Part shown: piece by piece, positions 21,701 to 32,076 of the stretch | Numbering within the stretch: position 1 is the first letter of the stretch | Layout: every line of letters starts with the position of its first letter | Assembly: GCF_002741985.1 (NCBI RefSeq) | Contig: NZ_APHW01000028.1 | Coordinates: 35,027-99,026 of the forward strand | DNA: 64,000 bases | DNA from: Vibrio rotiferianus CAIM 577 = LMG 21460 | GTDB taxonomy: Bacteria; Pseudomonadota; Gammaproteobacteria; Enterobacterales; Vibrionaceae | Direction: 5' to 3' | The notes under the pieces: generated by a model | Database searches by the model: none | What the model saw: only the letters and a program-made list of their open reading frames with translations | Told to the model about the DNA's origin: nothing | Translations under genes and position numbers: made by a program

Positions 21701-22678
21701 CCTGTCATCCGTGCGGACTTTTAGTGAGTGACCATTTACTTTCCAACCCTTTTTATCTGGTGAAAGCTTGAAAATACCCGACTCTAGGAGCAATTCGTGG
21801 CGACCTTTCTCATTCCACACCAGCTCAGATGGCTGCAGATCGACGTAAGCGTAACTCGGTTGACTATGTCTGAGTGTGAGCCAAGTGTTGAGGCTGACTT
21901 TACCTGACTCCACGCCAGATTCATTTTGCATGTAAGTCGTTAGCCAAGGTGTCACAGAAACCTCTTGAGCACTCACATAAAACTCGCCGGAGACATCACG
22001 CAACGATCCGTGATCTGTGAAGTTAGCGCGCACTAACAATGAGTTGAGACTCGCGTCGGCAATGCTCACTGTACCTTCGGCTAAGTGATGCTTACCTTGG
22101 TTACTCCAGCGGAGTTGTTCGATATCTAAACGACGAGTTTCACCTGAGATGGACTTATACCAAACTTGAGATGTGGTAATAGTAAAATCTTCAAATTGGC
22201 GTAATAGTAACGAATCTAACTTATCAATAAGAGTCGACTCATTACTTCTTAATTCAGGTTTTGTAGGTACCGTTGGACGCTCTTCTATTGATAGAAAGTC
22301 AATATTTCGGATATCTAACGCCAAATCTCGAATAGTTAGGTCAGCGACAACTGGCTTAAGTGACAAGAGTGATTGGATAAGGTCAAACTCAATTTGAATC
22401 TCATCAACAGCGAAACTTGCATCTTGGTTGTTTGGCAGATTAGCCTGAAGACCTTGCAGAGCGATTGAAGGGTGGCTGTTTCGCCATGCGCCACTCACGC
22501 TAGCGATAGAAAAATCAAAACCTGTGCCCTGCTTGACCCAGGTTTTGATTTCATCTTGAAAGTGATTAAGTTGTGGCAGCGCTATACGTAATGTGGTGAC
22601 AATAATGGCCAACGACACCAAAATTGTCACTACACTCCACGCAATAACGCGTCCGAAACGGTTAAAACCAGAATTCAC
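18794..22678 (-). CDS. yhdP: AsmA-family envelope protein YhdP
   Basis: This 1294-residue protein has one N-terminal membrane helix (about 13-33, VIAWSVVTILVSLAIIVTT) and a very long periplasmic part rich in beta strands. The DUF3971 and AsmA-like C-terminal regions can be inferred from family knowledge. YhdP, TamB and YdbH are the redundant proteins thought to carry phospholipids across the periplasm to the outer membrane. Length is within the family range (E. coli about 1266). It directly follows rng, with 11 bases between, and precedes the nitrilase, as in E. coli. Confidence 0.94.
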   Translation of the reverse strand: MNSGFNRFGRVIAWSVVTILVSLAIIVTTLRIALPQLNHFQDEIKTWVKQGTGFDFSIASVSGAWRNSHPSIALQGLQANLPNNQDASFAVDEIQIEFDLIQSLLSLKPVVADLTIRDLALDIRNIDFLSIEERPTVPTKPELRSNESTLIDKLDSLLLRQFEDFTITTSQVWYKSISGETRRLDIEQLRWSNQGKHHLAEGTVSIADASLNSLLVRANFTDHGSLRDVSGEFYVSAQEVSVTPWLTTYMQNESGVESGKVSLNTWLTLRHSQPSYAYVDLQPSELVWNEKGRHELLLESGIFKLSPDKKGWKVNGHSLKVRTDDRPWPELDVAFDWQPDGWLLNLSQLDIEALTPLVKLAPKSESTTDFLDKLAPKGRVEDIRLAMNGGLDTLRYSAEVDELGLTQWELLPGFNHVQGKVAGNLDQAKAKVTVIDDVFPYGDVFQAPLNIKQGEVDIIWQQDEEGWRLWSDKVTAATPDLQVLGAFRLDFPKEQSPFLSFYAEADLYNAGETWRYLPTLALGQDLTDYLSTAIQGGKVNTAKLLWYGELGDFPYKEHNGMFQAWVGLKDAKFSFDTAWPTITNLQLDLLFENDAMYLDSKSATLNGVKAKRITGRIPELAEGGHIEIEAKASASGNEVRDYMMATPLVDSVGAALTALQVSGPVYSEFQLNIPFDMEKDARAWGYADLKNNRVDIDAPPMRLESATGRIKFDNDVVTTSGLSAKLLNQPISLDFRGENAEQGYNVTINTLGDWEVDPLKPYLGERWLNLVSGHAPWQMDVELQLNDVGFTYQVDVIAKLNQLASEYPYPLAKATGEAGTAKLQASGNQEVISARLQLPSAKYQTEIDITGNVPELTATNLVIGNGGFRMNPIVGHHASIRLDELSIDRWAELMHVPVSDQPSVLSEMATPAIPKPTNIDLDVQTLQLAGIEFHDVDLTARKKNLSWLLDVDSQEVKGKANYFKPYDLSVSLEHLHLYIPGFDEMTKERNSLFASEDQAAPLISNFDRKFHAEMPNLTLNIDDFWLQGYKVGKVNVDLERRDNRLEWKNVTFSSGQNRVDMNGWWELTKERSHSNLTMKVQGENNSDLMERFGITSGIQQAPFEIDAQLDWDGAPWAMKTQSLQGEVSSEFGKGVISEVSGAARLLGLFSLDSIIRKMQLDFTDVFDKGMAFNSITGTGKIQDGVFITNDIVMDALAGEMQIRGIADMNTRLVDAEVKFTPDITSGIPMLTAFAVAPQTALYVLAISTVISPVVEVFTQVNYEVKGPLDSPTVKEISRSKGEYKLPEKLREQAK

Positions 22679-22689
22679 AAATATTCCAA

Positions 22690-24159
22690 TTACATCATCA
22701 CAACATCAAACTGCTCTTGAATATAAAGAGGCTCCGCTTGAATGCGCACTTGCTTACCAATAAAGACTTCTAATTCAGCTAAGGCATGAGACTCATCACC
22801 GAGTAGCGTTTCTGCGACCGATGGTGAAGCGTACACAACAAAGTTATCGGCGTCGTAAGCACGATTAACTCGTGTGATTTCACGTAGGATCTCGTAGCAC
22901 ACTGTTTCGACAGTTTTAACGCTGCCACGCCCTTCACAAGTAGGACAACCTGAACAAAGGATATGTTCAATACTTTCACGCGTGCGCTTACGCGTCATCT
23001 CAACCAAACCAAGCTGAGTAAAGCCATTAATGTTGGTTTTCACTCGATCTTTCGATAACGCAGTGTCGAGCGAGGTTAGTACTCGCTTACGGTGCTCTTC
23101 TGATGCCATATCGATAAAGTCGATAATGATAATACCGCCTAGGTTACGCAGACGCAGTTGACGGGCGATAGCTTGAGTCGCTTCAACGTTAGTATTAAAG
23201 ATTGTTTCTTCAAGGTTACGGCGGCCAACAAACGCACCGGTATTGATGTCAACCGTGGTCATGGCTTCCGTTTGGTCAATAATCAGGTAACCACCAGACT
23301 TGAGTTCAACTTTGCGCTCCAAAGAACGTTGGATTTCGTTCTCGGTGTCATACATATCGAAGATAGGCTTATCACCTTCGTAAAGCTCAAGCTTATCCGT
23401 TAACTCTGGCACATACTCCGAGGTAAACTCTTTTAGATTCTCGTACTCGAGGCGAGAATCTACCATGACTTTATCAAGCTCAGTGCCGACAAAATCACGC
23501 AGGATACGTTGCGCTAAACCTAGCTCACCGTACAACGTGGAACGCGTTTTGTATTTTGAACGACGCTCCATCACTTTTTGCCACAAGCGCTTCAAGAATG
23601 CAGCGTCTTGCGACAGTTCCTTCTCATCTGCACCTTCTGCTGCAGTACGAATGATAAAGCCGCCGTGCTCATCACAGTAATGATTCACGACTTTCTTTAA
23701 ACGCTCACGCTCACTTTCACTTTCAATGCGTTGAGAAACTCCAACATGGCTGGCACCAGGCATAAAGACTAAGTAACGAGAAGGAAGGGTAATATCAGTT
23801 GTCAGGCGGGCACCTTTGGTACCAAGTGGATCTTTCACAACCTGAACAACAATATCCTGTCCCTGGCGAACCAATTCAGAAATATCTCGAACCTGAAATT
23901 GTTGTTTTTCGTTCTCAGCCACACATTCAGTATGAGGAACGATATCTGACGCGTGTAGGAATGCCGCCTTATCTAAGCCAATATCAACAAACGCCGCTTG
24001 CATACCAGGTAATACTCGGCTTACTTTGCCTTTATAGATATTGCCAACAATACCACGACGGGATTCTCGTTCTATATGAACTTCTTGTAGCACTCCACCT
24101 TCAATCATGGCCACGCGAGTTTCACTCGGGGTCACGTTAAGCAGCAACTCTGCACTCAT
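22690..24159 (-). CDS. rng: Ribonuclease G
   Basis: RNase G (489 residues from this start, the same as E. coli) matures the 16S rRNA 5' end and degrades some mRNAs. It contains an S1-like domain (about 35-130), the catalytic acidic pair in IIIDFIDMASEEHRK and SLDTALSKDR, and the zinc-link cysteines in LCSGCPTCEGRG. I chose ATG 24159 because GAGG sits eight bases before it; an upstream GTG at 24165 would overlap that site. It lacks the long RNase E scaffold tail. It follows maf by 19 bases in the mre-maf-rng-yhdP series. Confidence 0.96.
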   Translation of the reverse strand: MSAELLLNVTPSETRVAMIEGGVLQEVHIERESRRGIVGNIYKGKVSRVLPGMQAAFVDIGLDKAAFLHASDIVPHTECVAENEKQQFQVRDISELVRQGQDIVVQVVKDPLGTKGARLTTDITLPSRYLVFMPGASHVGVSQRIESESERERLKKVVNHYCDEHGGFIIRTAAEGADEKELSQDAAFLKRLWQKVMERRSKYKTRSTLYGELGLAQRILRDFVGTELDKVMVDSRLEYENLKEFTSEYVPELTDKLELYEGDKPIFDMYDTENEIQRSLERKVELKSGGYLIIDQTEAMTTVDINTGAFVGRRNLEETIFNTNVEATQAIARQLRLRNLGGIIIIDFIDMASEEHRKRVLTSLDTALSKDRVKTNINGFTQLGLVEMTRKRTRESIEHILCSGCPTCEGRGSVKTVETVCYEILREITRVNRAYDADNFVVYASPSVAETLLGDESHALAELEVFIGKQVRIQAEPLYIQEQFDVVMM

Positions 24160-24178
24160 GTGCACACCTCAAAAACAA

Positions 24179-24748
24179 TTATAAAAATTCTTGGAGTAGC
24201 TGGTCAGTTTCAAAAAGAGGTAAGCCCACTACGGCGTGATAACTTCCTTCTATACGAGTGACAAATCGTCCCCCGAGGCCTTGAATACCGTAACTTCCAG
24301 CTTTATCGCATGGTTCCCCTGACTGCCAATATTGTTGTATTTCTTCTTCGGTCAGGTTCTTAAACCATACATCAGTGATGACAACCACTGAACGTTGTTG
24401 TTCGGAAGACACGACACTGACTGCTGTCATGACTTGATGTTGGCGTCCAGATAGGAGATCTAGCATTCGCTTAGAATCAGCATAACTCTTGGGCTTCTCT
24501 AACACTTGGTTATCGCACACCACCACAGTATCTGAACCCAATACAATCGAATCAGGCTTAGCTAATGCTAAGCCTGCTTGAGCCTTTTCCGTAGAGAGAC
24601 GCAACACGTAGTCTTTTGCCTGCTCATGGTCTTGTTTTGCTTCCTCTATATCAGGAAGTACAATATCAAATTCATAACCTAACTGAGCAAGCAGTTCTTT
24701 TCTCCTCGGGGATCCCGAAGCGAGAACCAGAGACAAGCCTTTAATCAA
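24179..24748 (-). CDS. maf: Maf-family nucleotide pyrophosphatase (YhdE type)
   Basis: This 189-residue Maf protein cleaves dTTP/UTP and modified pyrimidine nucleotides to monophosphates. It is implicated in nucleotide-pool cleaning and septum inhibition. The start LVLASGSPRRKELL holds the P-loop-like motif (SxSPRR), and GLGGRFVTRIEGSYHAVVGLP completes the active site. It lies four bases after the mreD stop, the common mreBCD-maf-rng order. Confidence 0.94.
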   Translation of the reverse strand: MIKGLSLVLASGSPRRKELLAQLGYEFDIVLPDIEEAKQDHEQAKDYVLRLSTEKAQAGLALAKPDSIVLGSDTVVVCDNQVLEKPKSYADSKRMLDLLSGRQHQVMTAVSVVSSEQQRSVVVITDVWFKNLTEEEIQQYWQSGEPCDKAGSYGIQGLGGRFVTRIEGSYHAVVGLPLFETDQLLQEFL

Positions 24749-24752
24749 AACG

Positions 24753-25241
24753 CTACCTTACGTGCCATAAACGACGAATCCGTCGCATCAATAAAAACAT
24801 CCATGGCCAGAGTATACAGTTAATTGCAGCCGTCCACAGAGATAATGGATTAAATACTACGTCTTGATTCAAATATTCCCCGCAGAATATCAATACTTCT
24901 AAAAGCACAGTCAAAGCAGCAATTAATATTGACTGCTGCCACAGTGCCATATTGCGAATAACGAGAAAGTTCAGCGCAACTAGGTATATCACTATCGACA
25001 TCATCATGCCGCGAATACCAAGCGTAGAGCCTATCAAAATATCCCACAATAAACCCAACACCAAAGCTGAGCCGACATTGACACGGTTAGGTAGTGCCAG
25101 TACCCAATAACAGGTCACGAGAAACAGCCAAGAAGGTCTTAGTAAGTCTAATACCCCCGGCCAAGGGATCGTCTGCAATGTTAAAGCGACAAAAAAGCTA
25201 ACACCAATGACGAGACGGCTTCGAAATGCACTATTGGCCAT
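24753..25241 (-). CDS. mreD: Rod-shape protein MreD
   Basis: This 162-residue inner-membrane protein has about five or six hydrophobic helices and short loops. It works with MreC and MreB in the elongasome that guides lateral wall synthesis. The start overlaps the mreC stop by 11 bases, which suggests translational coupling. The last residues MRRIRRLWHVR are basic and cytosolic. Confidence 0.93.
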   Translation of the reverse strand: MANSAFRSRLVIGVSFFVALTLQTIPWPGVLDLLRPSWLFLVTCYWVLALPNRVNVGSALVLGLLWDILIGSTLGIRGMMMSIVIYLVALNFLVIRNMALWQQSILIAALTVLLEVLIFCGEYLNQDVVFNPLSLWTAAINCILWPWMFLLMRRIRRLWHVR

Positions 25242-26121
25242 TGCTTACCTCATGTTCTGTGTCTTCTTCTGCATTAGACTGCAAAACTTTGTGTTGTCTG
25301 TCTTCATTCGGCCAAATCAGCAGCAAGTATCTTAAGCGGTCAAACTCAACCACAGGCTCCGCTTTAATAGAAGCGAACTCTTGTCGAGTATCGTGATCGA
25401 CGACTGTCACATTCGCAACGGGGTAACCTTCAGGGTAAATACCGCCTAGGCCAGAAGTAACCAATAAGTCGCCCACTTGGATATCGGTACTAGTAGGAAT
25501 ATGCTCTAGTTGAATTTCATCAATCTCACCATTTCCTGACGCAATGACTCGTATATCGTTACGAATCACCTGTACTGGGATAGCGTTCTTTGCATCAGTG
25601 AGTAATAGCACGCGAGCATTGTGCGCAGCAACAAACGTCACTTGACCGACAATACCTTTTTCATTGATCACTGGTTGGCCAACATATACGCCGTCGATCT
25701 TGCCTTTATCAATCACCACTTGATGACGATATGGTGAAGTATCTACCGCCATAACTTCGGTAACCATTTTCTTCTCGTCACGGACAAATGAAGACCCTAG
25801 CAACTTACGCAAACGTTGGTTTTCTTCTTTGTATTGGTCAAGCAAGATAAGCTCACTCTTAAGACGTAGCACCTCGCGCTTAAGACTGCGGCTGTTTTCA
25901 AGCAACGTTTGGCGGGTATTCATGCGCTCAAACGCCCCATCAAACATGGTACGAGGCAAGTTAGCAGCATATTGAATAGGCGCCACCATACTATTAAGTA
26001 AGTAACGGACATTTGAGAATGTGTCTAGACGACTGTCAGCAAGCATTAAACTAGCAGAAACTATGACAGCAAAAAAAAGACGGGACTGCAGAGAGGGGCC
26101 TCTGCCAAAAATCGGTTTCAT
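25231..26121 (-). CDS. mreC: Rod-shape protein MreC
   Basis: This 296-residue protein has one N-terminal membrane helix (about 14-30), then a coiled coil (about 65-105, LKREVLRLKSELILLDQYKE) and a periplasmic beta-barrel domain containing GIVGQVTFVAAHNARVLLLTD. MreC links MreB filaments to the PBP2/RodA synthase. The acidic tail (NAEEDTEHEVSNGQ) overlaps the start of mreD. A gap of 180 bases separates it from mreB. Confidence 0.95.
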   Translation of the reverse strand: MKPIFGRGPSLQSRLFFAVIVSASLMLADSRLDTFSNVRYLLNSMVAPIQYAANLPRTMFDGAFERMNTRQTLLENSRSLKREVLRLKSELILLDQYKEENQRLRKLLGSSFVRDEKKMVTEVMAVDTSPYRHQVVIDKGKIDGVYVGQPVINEKGIVGQVTFVAAHNARVLLLTDAKNAIPVQVIRNDIRVIASGNGEIDEIQLEHIPTSTDIQVGDLLVTSGLGGIYPEGYPVANVTVVDHDTRQEFASIKAEPVVEFDRLRYLLLIWPNEDRQHKVLQSNAEEDTEHEVSNGQ

Positions 26122-26268
26122 CTTGTCTTTGACCTGATCGCTACTATCATCATTGGCCTTTGTTTGGCAACCTTATTGCTGAGCAGAGTAGGTGAATAAT
26201 CGTTTGATTCCAGTCAGAAAATAAGCTTGTAGTATGAGTGGATTAATAAGAGCCGTGAACAAGAAAAT

Positions 26269-26291
26269 GAAGCCCTGTATAGAAGGGCTTC
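26269..26291 (-). terminator. Hairpin after mreB
   Basis: GAAGCCCT and AGGGCTTC pair around a seven-base loop, followed on the minus strand by a T-rich CATTTTCTTG. It lies between mreB and mreC. It may be a partial attenuator that sets a higher level of MreB than MreC/D. Confidence 0.6.
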
Positions 26292-26301
26292 ACACTCTTA
26301 C

Positions 26302-27354
<1,053 letters not shown>

Positions 27355-27399
27355 TCATCCTGCAAAAATTTAGAAGACAAAAATTGTCCTAAATGTACC

Positions 27400-27426
27400 A
27401 ATGCCTCGCTGACACAGCAAGGCATT
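27400..27426 (-). terminator. Hairpin between mshQ and mreB
   Basis: AATGCCT-GCTG and CAGC-AGGCATT pair in a long stem with one mismatch and a short loop. It lies 68 bases beyond the mshQ stop. It has no clear T-run, so termination strength is uncertain; it may also be part of the mreB leader. Confidence 0.45.
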
Positions 27427-27494
27427 GGAGTACAAACATGGGCTGAAACCCTCAATTTCTTGCAGATTCCTTACCTAGAGCAAATAAACGAGCC

Positions 27495-30400
27495 TTAATT
27501 CCCTCCGGTCAGACCCGGTTCTCCTCGATAAATCACCCTGTCGTTACCTCGGTTGATACCAAAAGTAACAATGGTAGATGGATTTTCTTCAGAACCATCA
27601 TTATCCCAGTCATATTTGAGCCAAGGGAAATTATTCGAACCAGCAGTAAGATCTAACCACAGTTCCGTCTGTTGACGATTCGACTCACTTTCAACTGCAG
27701 TAATACTTCTAGAAGTACCATTGGTAACTACACCGCCATCGGCCAAGTTCACATCTACATACTTAGAGTCAGGCTCATTACCCTTCCATTTATGCTCGAA
27801 TTTCTCTCTCGCACCATAAATAGTGGTTTGACTATCAGAACTGTTCGTCACAAATCGACCACCTTTCCAATATTCTACGGTTAGAGGTACCTGCAATTTA
27901 AGTGAATCTGGTTTGCTGTTGTCACCCTGCTTACCGCCAACATCAGCCAAATTAACTCGGCCAAAGCGTAAATCCGGCTGGACCAATAGTTGCCTGGTAC
28001 CAATAGTCACACCAGCCTTGTCTACTGATGATGAGGAAAGATCAATAGAAATAGAGGTAGAGGTATCTGACGAGTTCTCTAAGTAGTTAAAAGGGCCATC
28101 CGGTTTAGATACAACCTTGCTCCACACAAGCCCACTCGCGCTATATTTCCCGACACTTTGCCCTGAAATATAGGGACCTTTACCGCCGTTCAACCAGCTA
28201 CCTGTGTACGCGGCCGGCGCACTAAACCTACTAACATTTGCCGAGTTATTTTCGTACAAGTTGAATTTCGCGTGGTAACCTTCACCAAAATACGCATAGT
28301 TACGTAAAGCGCCGCCTCCTTTCGACAATGCCTCAACGTAGAACTGTTTTAACCCAAAAGGCTGTCCCATATAAGCAAATGCTTGGCCATTTGGATAATC
28401 CCATACGTTATTGTACGAAGGCGTTTGATCATTACTGTAAACATTGAATTTACCAGGATAGAAACGCCCAACATTGAGCGTTGCATCAGCAATCTTATAC
28501 GTACTACTTCCCAGATAGGTAGAGAATGCTTCGCCTTCCCCGCCAACAGGCGCGGTAGCGGTAAAGTCAAATGAACCTACTTCATCAACAGCCTGCTTGA
28601 AAGACACTGAGCCACTAACCCATTTAGCGTCTTCGGGTAGCTTTTCTGTTAGCAGCGTACCATTCACAACATTCCCCTTGTTCACACTCGTTGTCGGGTC
28701 TGGATAAGTCACTACGTGGTCAATACTAATATTCGACTCTTGGTAATTTCGGGCAACGTCTCCGTTTGATTGATATGCTGTTACCTGCATTGTGAACTCT
28801 TGACCTGCTGGAATGTAGCTTGTGCAATTTGAGGAACATGCGCCATTATCGCTTACGCTCAAACCTAACTTAGCAGGGAAACTTACAAATGATGCAAACC
28901 CTGCAGAATCCTTCACATCGTTAACTTTCGCATCGATACGGACTTTACCAACCTCTTTATAGTTAACTTTGAGGTAAGCTTTACCATTTGAATCAAAGTA
29001 GACATCGGACAAAGGCTTAGGAACTTGAGGTTGCAATGTGACATGACCACTCCATTTAGCATTGCTGTCACCCGCCTTTTTGTACCATACCTCAACAGAT
29101 TTCGTTTTATCGACTGGTGCAATCTCGTGAGTCACTTTCATAGTAACATCTCGGCTTTCACCCCCAGTTTTTACATGTGATGAGCAGAATGAAAGATGAT
29201 CCGTCCCGGCAGATTGTCTAGCTGAAACCACATCCCCTATGTTTACTCCGAGTACGTTTTGAGAAAACAACACATTACAGTTCTCGACGGACAGTTCATC
29301 ACCGTTATTGATACGACAGCGCGCTCCTTCAAAACCAAACTGAGGTACCGAACTATTCGCAACTCCCATCGTAACCGTACCGGCTTTATATCCCTGTAAT
29401 AGAAGATCAACTGAATTGTTGAAAGTGATGTTCGTGAGCTTTTCTTGCTCTCCATTTACCCAAGTAGCGACGCTATTGGTGGATGATGGCAGTAAAGTAA
29501 CTGTCAATGGCTCTAACTCGCCTTCACTTGCGGCAGCATCTTCTGGATAGGTTTGAGTACACCTTTCATTCATACATGCTTTTAGCGTGACTTTCGAAGG
29601 CTGGCACGTACTACCGGATCCTGAATAGTCAAATTCAAAGTGATGGATACCATCCGTTAACTTCTTGTATTTATCTGCACAAACCTGGAAGTCATCAATT
29701 TCATGGATATTGGTATATGATCCCGTCGATGCAGTCACAGAAATACGGAAGTTTTCTGGAGCAATAGACTGCCCATAACCATTCATAACATTGAATGATT
29801 TGATTAACGTTTCCCAGCGACCACCATCAATTTGACGCTCAATAGAAACCCAAACTCCGCTCGCTCGGTTTTTAACGGTGTTGCGAGAGTCTACAGTCAT
29901 TCTATAACGGTGGACCTCATCTCTATCTCGACCATTGTAATTTGTTCCGAAGACATCAAGTGCACCGACATCTGTATTGTTTTTAATAAATTTATAGCCA
30001 CCAAACCAGCCTTCTAGGGACTGACTGTTGTACTGAATTGTCTTCTTATAACCAGCACCGCGAATAGCAATAGATTGTTGGCGACGACCTGGACGGCCAT
30101 AGTCATTTTCATAATAACTGCCTTCATTCGAGAAGTTACCGTACTCATCGATACCAAATGCTAACCAACCGCCGGCAAAACCTTCTATACCGGGTTTAAC
30201 ACCAAAACCTAAAGGTCCACCAAATGCACCTGTCGCTGGAGGGACATTTGCGTCAGAAAAAACGATACCAACCCCATCTGCACCAGGTCGTGTGGTATTT
30301 GAGTGAGCATAATGATTAAACTCCACCTGCATGATGTTGTCATCAGATGGAAAAATGTAGTTGTAGGCTGATGCTGTTGCTTGATTGTATTGGTTACTTG

Positions 30401-32072
30401 ATAATCTAAACTTACCACCAGTAATGCTCGGTTTAGTACTATTCTTAAAGCCCATCACAGACCAGTTTGTAAGAGAGCCTGAGTCAAAGTTTTCAGGTGG
30501 CAACAATTCACATTGAACAGGCTCTGGGTCAGGGCCTGGAGGCGTAATTCCACAATAGTCGTAGAAATCTTTGTATTGAGAGCTCTCACCTACGTCAACC
30601 GGACATGTACCTCGAGTTTGAGATGCATCACAACTCGTATCATTTAGACCGCAATAACCAACCAATTTACCGTTATAAGAGTATGAAGAGTTTGCGGTTC
30701 CGCAAAGCGTTGAGTTACTAGCAATACTTACGTATTTGTTAGTAGGGAAACCAATCGCTTTGGCGTCCGCAAGAATTTTAGCCGACGATAACGCCATTCC
30801 CTCATTCTTTACACTCGCGGTACCAAAGACAGAAGAGTTAGTCACGTGTAAGTATTTCTTGGTAGAGACGTCATCGCCAACATATGAATTACTAATGTTT
30901 GCACCTTCGTTCCTACTGGAAGCGACACCACACACATAAGAACTTTCAATCACATGAAGATATTTCTTAACATCAACATTACCTTTGATTTTTGAGTTCT
31001 TGACCTGAGCACCTTCGTTGGAGCTCGATACAACGCCAGAAACTTGAGAATACTGAATATCTACATAGCCTTTCGCGGTAACGTTGCCTCCAACTTGACT
31101 GCTGACAATGGCCATACTTTGGTTGCTACCCTGCGTATTATCAATATTTCCATCTACACTAGAATGAGAAACGCTGACGTAGCCTTTAGTAAACACATCA
31201 CCTGAAATCGATGAACTATTGGAAATAGCAATGGCTGGATTTCCATTACTTTGGGAAGTCACATTTCCTGTCACATCAGTTCTATTGAGCTCAATGTAGC
31301 CATCTGCGGAAACAGACTGGTTAACCTTATAGTTTGTGACTTTCACTGCATTCTTAGCGTTGATGTAGCCATCGACAAGTTTAGTTGAACCTGATGCTGA
31401 AAGTTCCGCCCCACCGTGAGACGAAGATATGTGACCTCCAACGGAAGTGTTCGTTATTTGAATTTGGTTCTTGGCTTCGATATGTGCGCCCACATTTACG
31501 TTGTAAAGCGAGATTCCACCATTATCACTATCGACGTAACCATCAACGTTACCGTGATTAATTGTAAGCTGACTGTAAGCTAAAGCATTTTGTCGAATAT
31601 CGACATTGCTTAACTGGAGACCATTGTTAACACTTCTCAGTGAACCAAATATTGTTGAATCTGTTAGTTGGATATAACCACCATTATCAACATGGCCATA
31701 CACATACAGGTTGTGAGCGCTAAAAGAATTACGATTCAGATTTAACGATAAGCTGTGGCTAGGGCTACCGATAGTGTTTCTACCACCTAAAGAAGCGTAT
31801 CGACTTAACACTAATTGCGAGGTGCTTCCCCCAGTAACAATATTATCACCGTAATAGAGATTTACATTGCTAGGACACACGTAAACAGAGAGGCCATTGG
31901 AATAATAACCATTTGTTGGGCATGGACTATAAACAGGTACCCATTGACGTTGCCACCTCCCTTTTTCCCTGACCCAATCAACGGTAGGGGTTAGATCATA
32001 CGTTACAGCAGCAAGCCCTTGAGCACATAACAAAGAGTAGGCTACAGCACCAAGTATTATTCTTTTTTTCAT
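27495..32072 (-). CDS. mshQ: MSHA biogenesis protein MshQ, giant lectin-like surface protein
   Basis: This 1525-residue protein has an N-terminal signal peptide (KKRIILGAVAYSLLCAQGLAA). Residues about 120-445 form repeats of roughly 36 residues made of two half-units (KGYVxIxxSxVxGNV, NEGAxIxNS), the pattern of a right-handed beta helix. Residues about 527-799 resemble an L-type (legume-like) lectin domain: GADGVGIVFSDA, GFAGGWLAFGIDEYGNFSN and a closing IDDFQVCAD. The last 700 residues are beta-rich and match what is called DUF6701 in MshQ proteins. ATG 32072 is chosen over a longer frame because it starts a good signal peptide and follows mshP by four bases. Function is unproven; an adhesin at the pilus tip is an inference. 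Confidence 0.88.
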   Translation of the reverse strand: MKKRIILGAVAYSLLCAQGLAAVTYDLTPTVDWVREKGRWQRQWVPVYSPCPTNGYYSNGLSVYVCPSNVNLYYGDNIVTGGSTSQLVLSRYASLGGRNTIGSPSHSLSLNLNRNSFSAHNLYVYGHVDNGGYIQLTDSTIFGSLRSVNNGLQLSNVDIRQNALAYSQLTINHGNVDGYVDSDNGGISLYNVNVGAHIEAKNQIQITNTSVGGHISSSHGGAELSASGSTKLVDGYINAKNAVKVTNYKVNQSVSADGYIELNRTDVTGNVTSQSNGNPAIAISNSSSISGDVFTKGYVSVSHSSVDGNIDNTQGSNQSMAIVSSQVGGNVTAKGYVDIQYSQVSGVVSSSNEGAQVKNSKIKGNVDVKKYLHVIESSYVCGVASSRNEGANISNSYVGDDVSTKKYLHVTNSSVFGTASVKNEGMALSSAKILADAKAIGFPTNKYVSIASNSTLCGTANSSYSYNGKLVGYCGLNDTSCDASQTRGTCPVDVGESSQYKDFYDYCGITPPGPDPEPVQCELLPPENFDSGSLTNWSVMGFKNSTKPSITGGKFRLSSNQYNQATASAYNYIFPSDDNIMQVEFNHYAHSNTTRPGADGVGIVFSDANVPPATGAFGGPLGFGVKPGIEGFAGGWLAFGIDEYGNFSNEGSYYENDYGRPGRRQQSIAIRGAGYKKTIQYNSQSLEGWFGGYKFIKNNTDVGALDVFGTNYNGRDRDEVHRYRMTVDSRNTVKNRASGVWVSIERQIDGGRWETLIKSFNVMNGYGQSIAPENFRISVTASTGSYTNIHEIDDFQVCADKYKKLTDGIHHFEFDYSGSGSTCQPSKVTLKACMNERCTQTYPEDAAASEGELEPLTVTLLPSSTNSVATWVNGEQEKLTNITFNNSVDLLLQGYKAGTVTMGVANSSVPQFGFEGARCRINNGDELSVENCNVLFSQNVLGVNIGDVVSARQSAGTDHLSFCSSHVKTGGESRDVTMKVTHEIAPVDKTKSVEVWYKKAGDSNAKWSGHVTLQPQVPKPLSDVYFDSNGKAYLKVNYKEVGKVRIDAKVNDVKDSAGFASFVSFPAKLGLSVSDNGACSSNCTSYIPAGQEFTMQVTAYQSNGDVARNYQESNISIDHVVTYPDPTTSVNKGNVVNGTLLTEKLPEDAKWVSGSVSFKQAVDEVGSFDFTATAPVGGEGEAFSTYLGSSTYKIADATLNVGRFYPGKFNVYSNDQTPSYNNVWDYPNGQAFAYMGQPFGLKQFYVEALSKGGGALRNYAYFGEGYHAKFNLYENNSANVSRFSAPAAYTGSWLNGGKGPYISGQSVGKYSASGLVWSKVVSKPDGPFNYLENSSDTSTSISIDLSSSSVDKAGVTIGTRQLLVQPDLRFGRVNLADVGGKQGDNSKPDSLKLQVPLTVEYWKGGRFVTNSSDSQTTIYGAREKFEHKWKGNEPDSKYVDVNLADGGVVTNGTSRSITAVESESNRQQTELWLDLTAGSNNFPWLKYDWDNDGSEENPSTIVTFGINRGNDRVIYRGEPGLTGGN

Positions 32073-32076
32073 TGCG

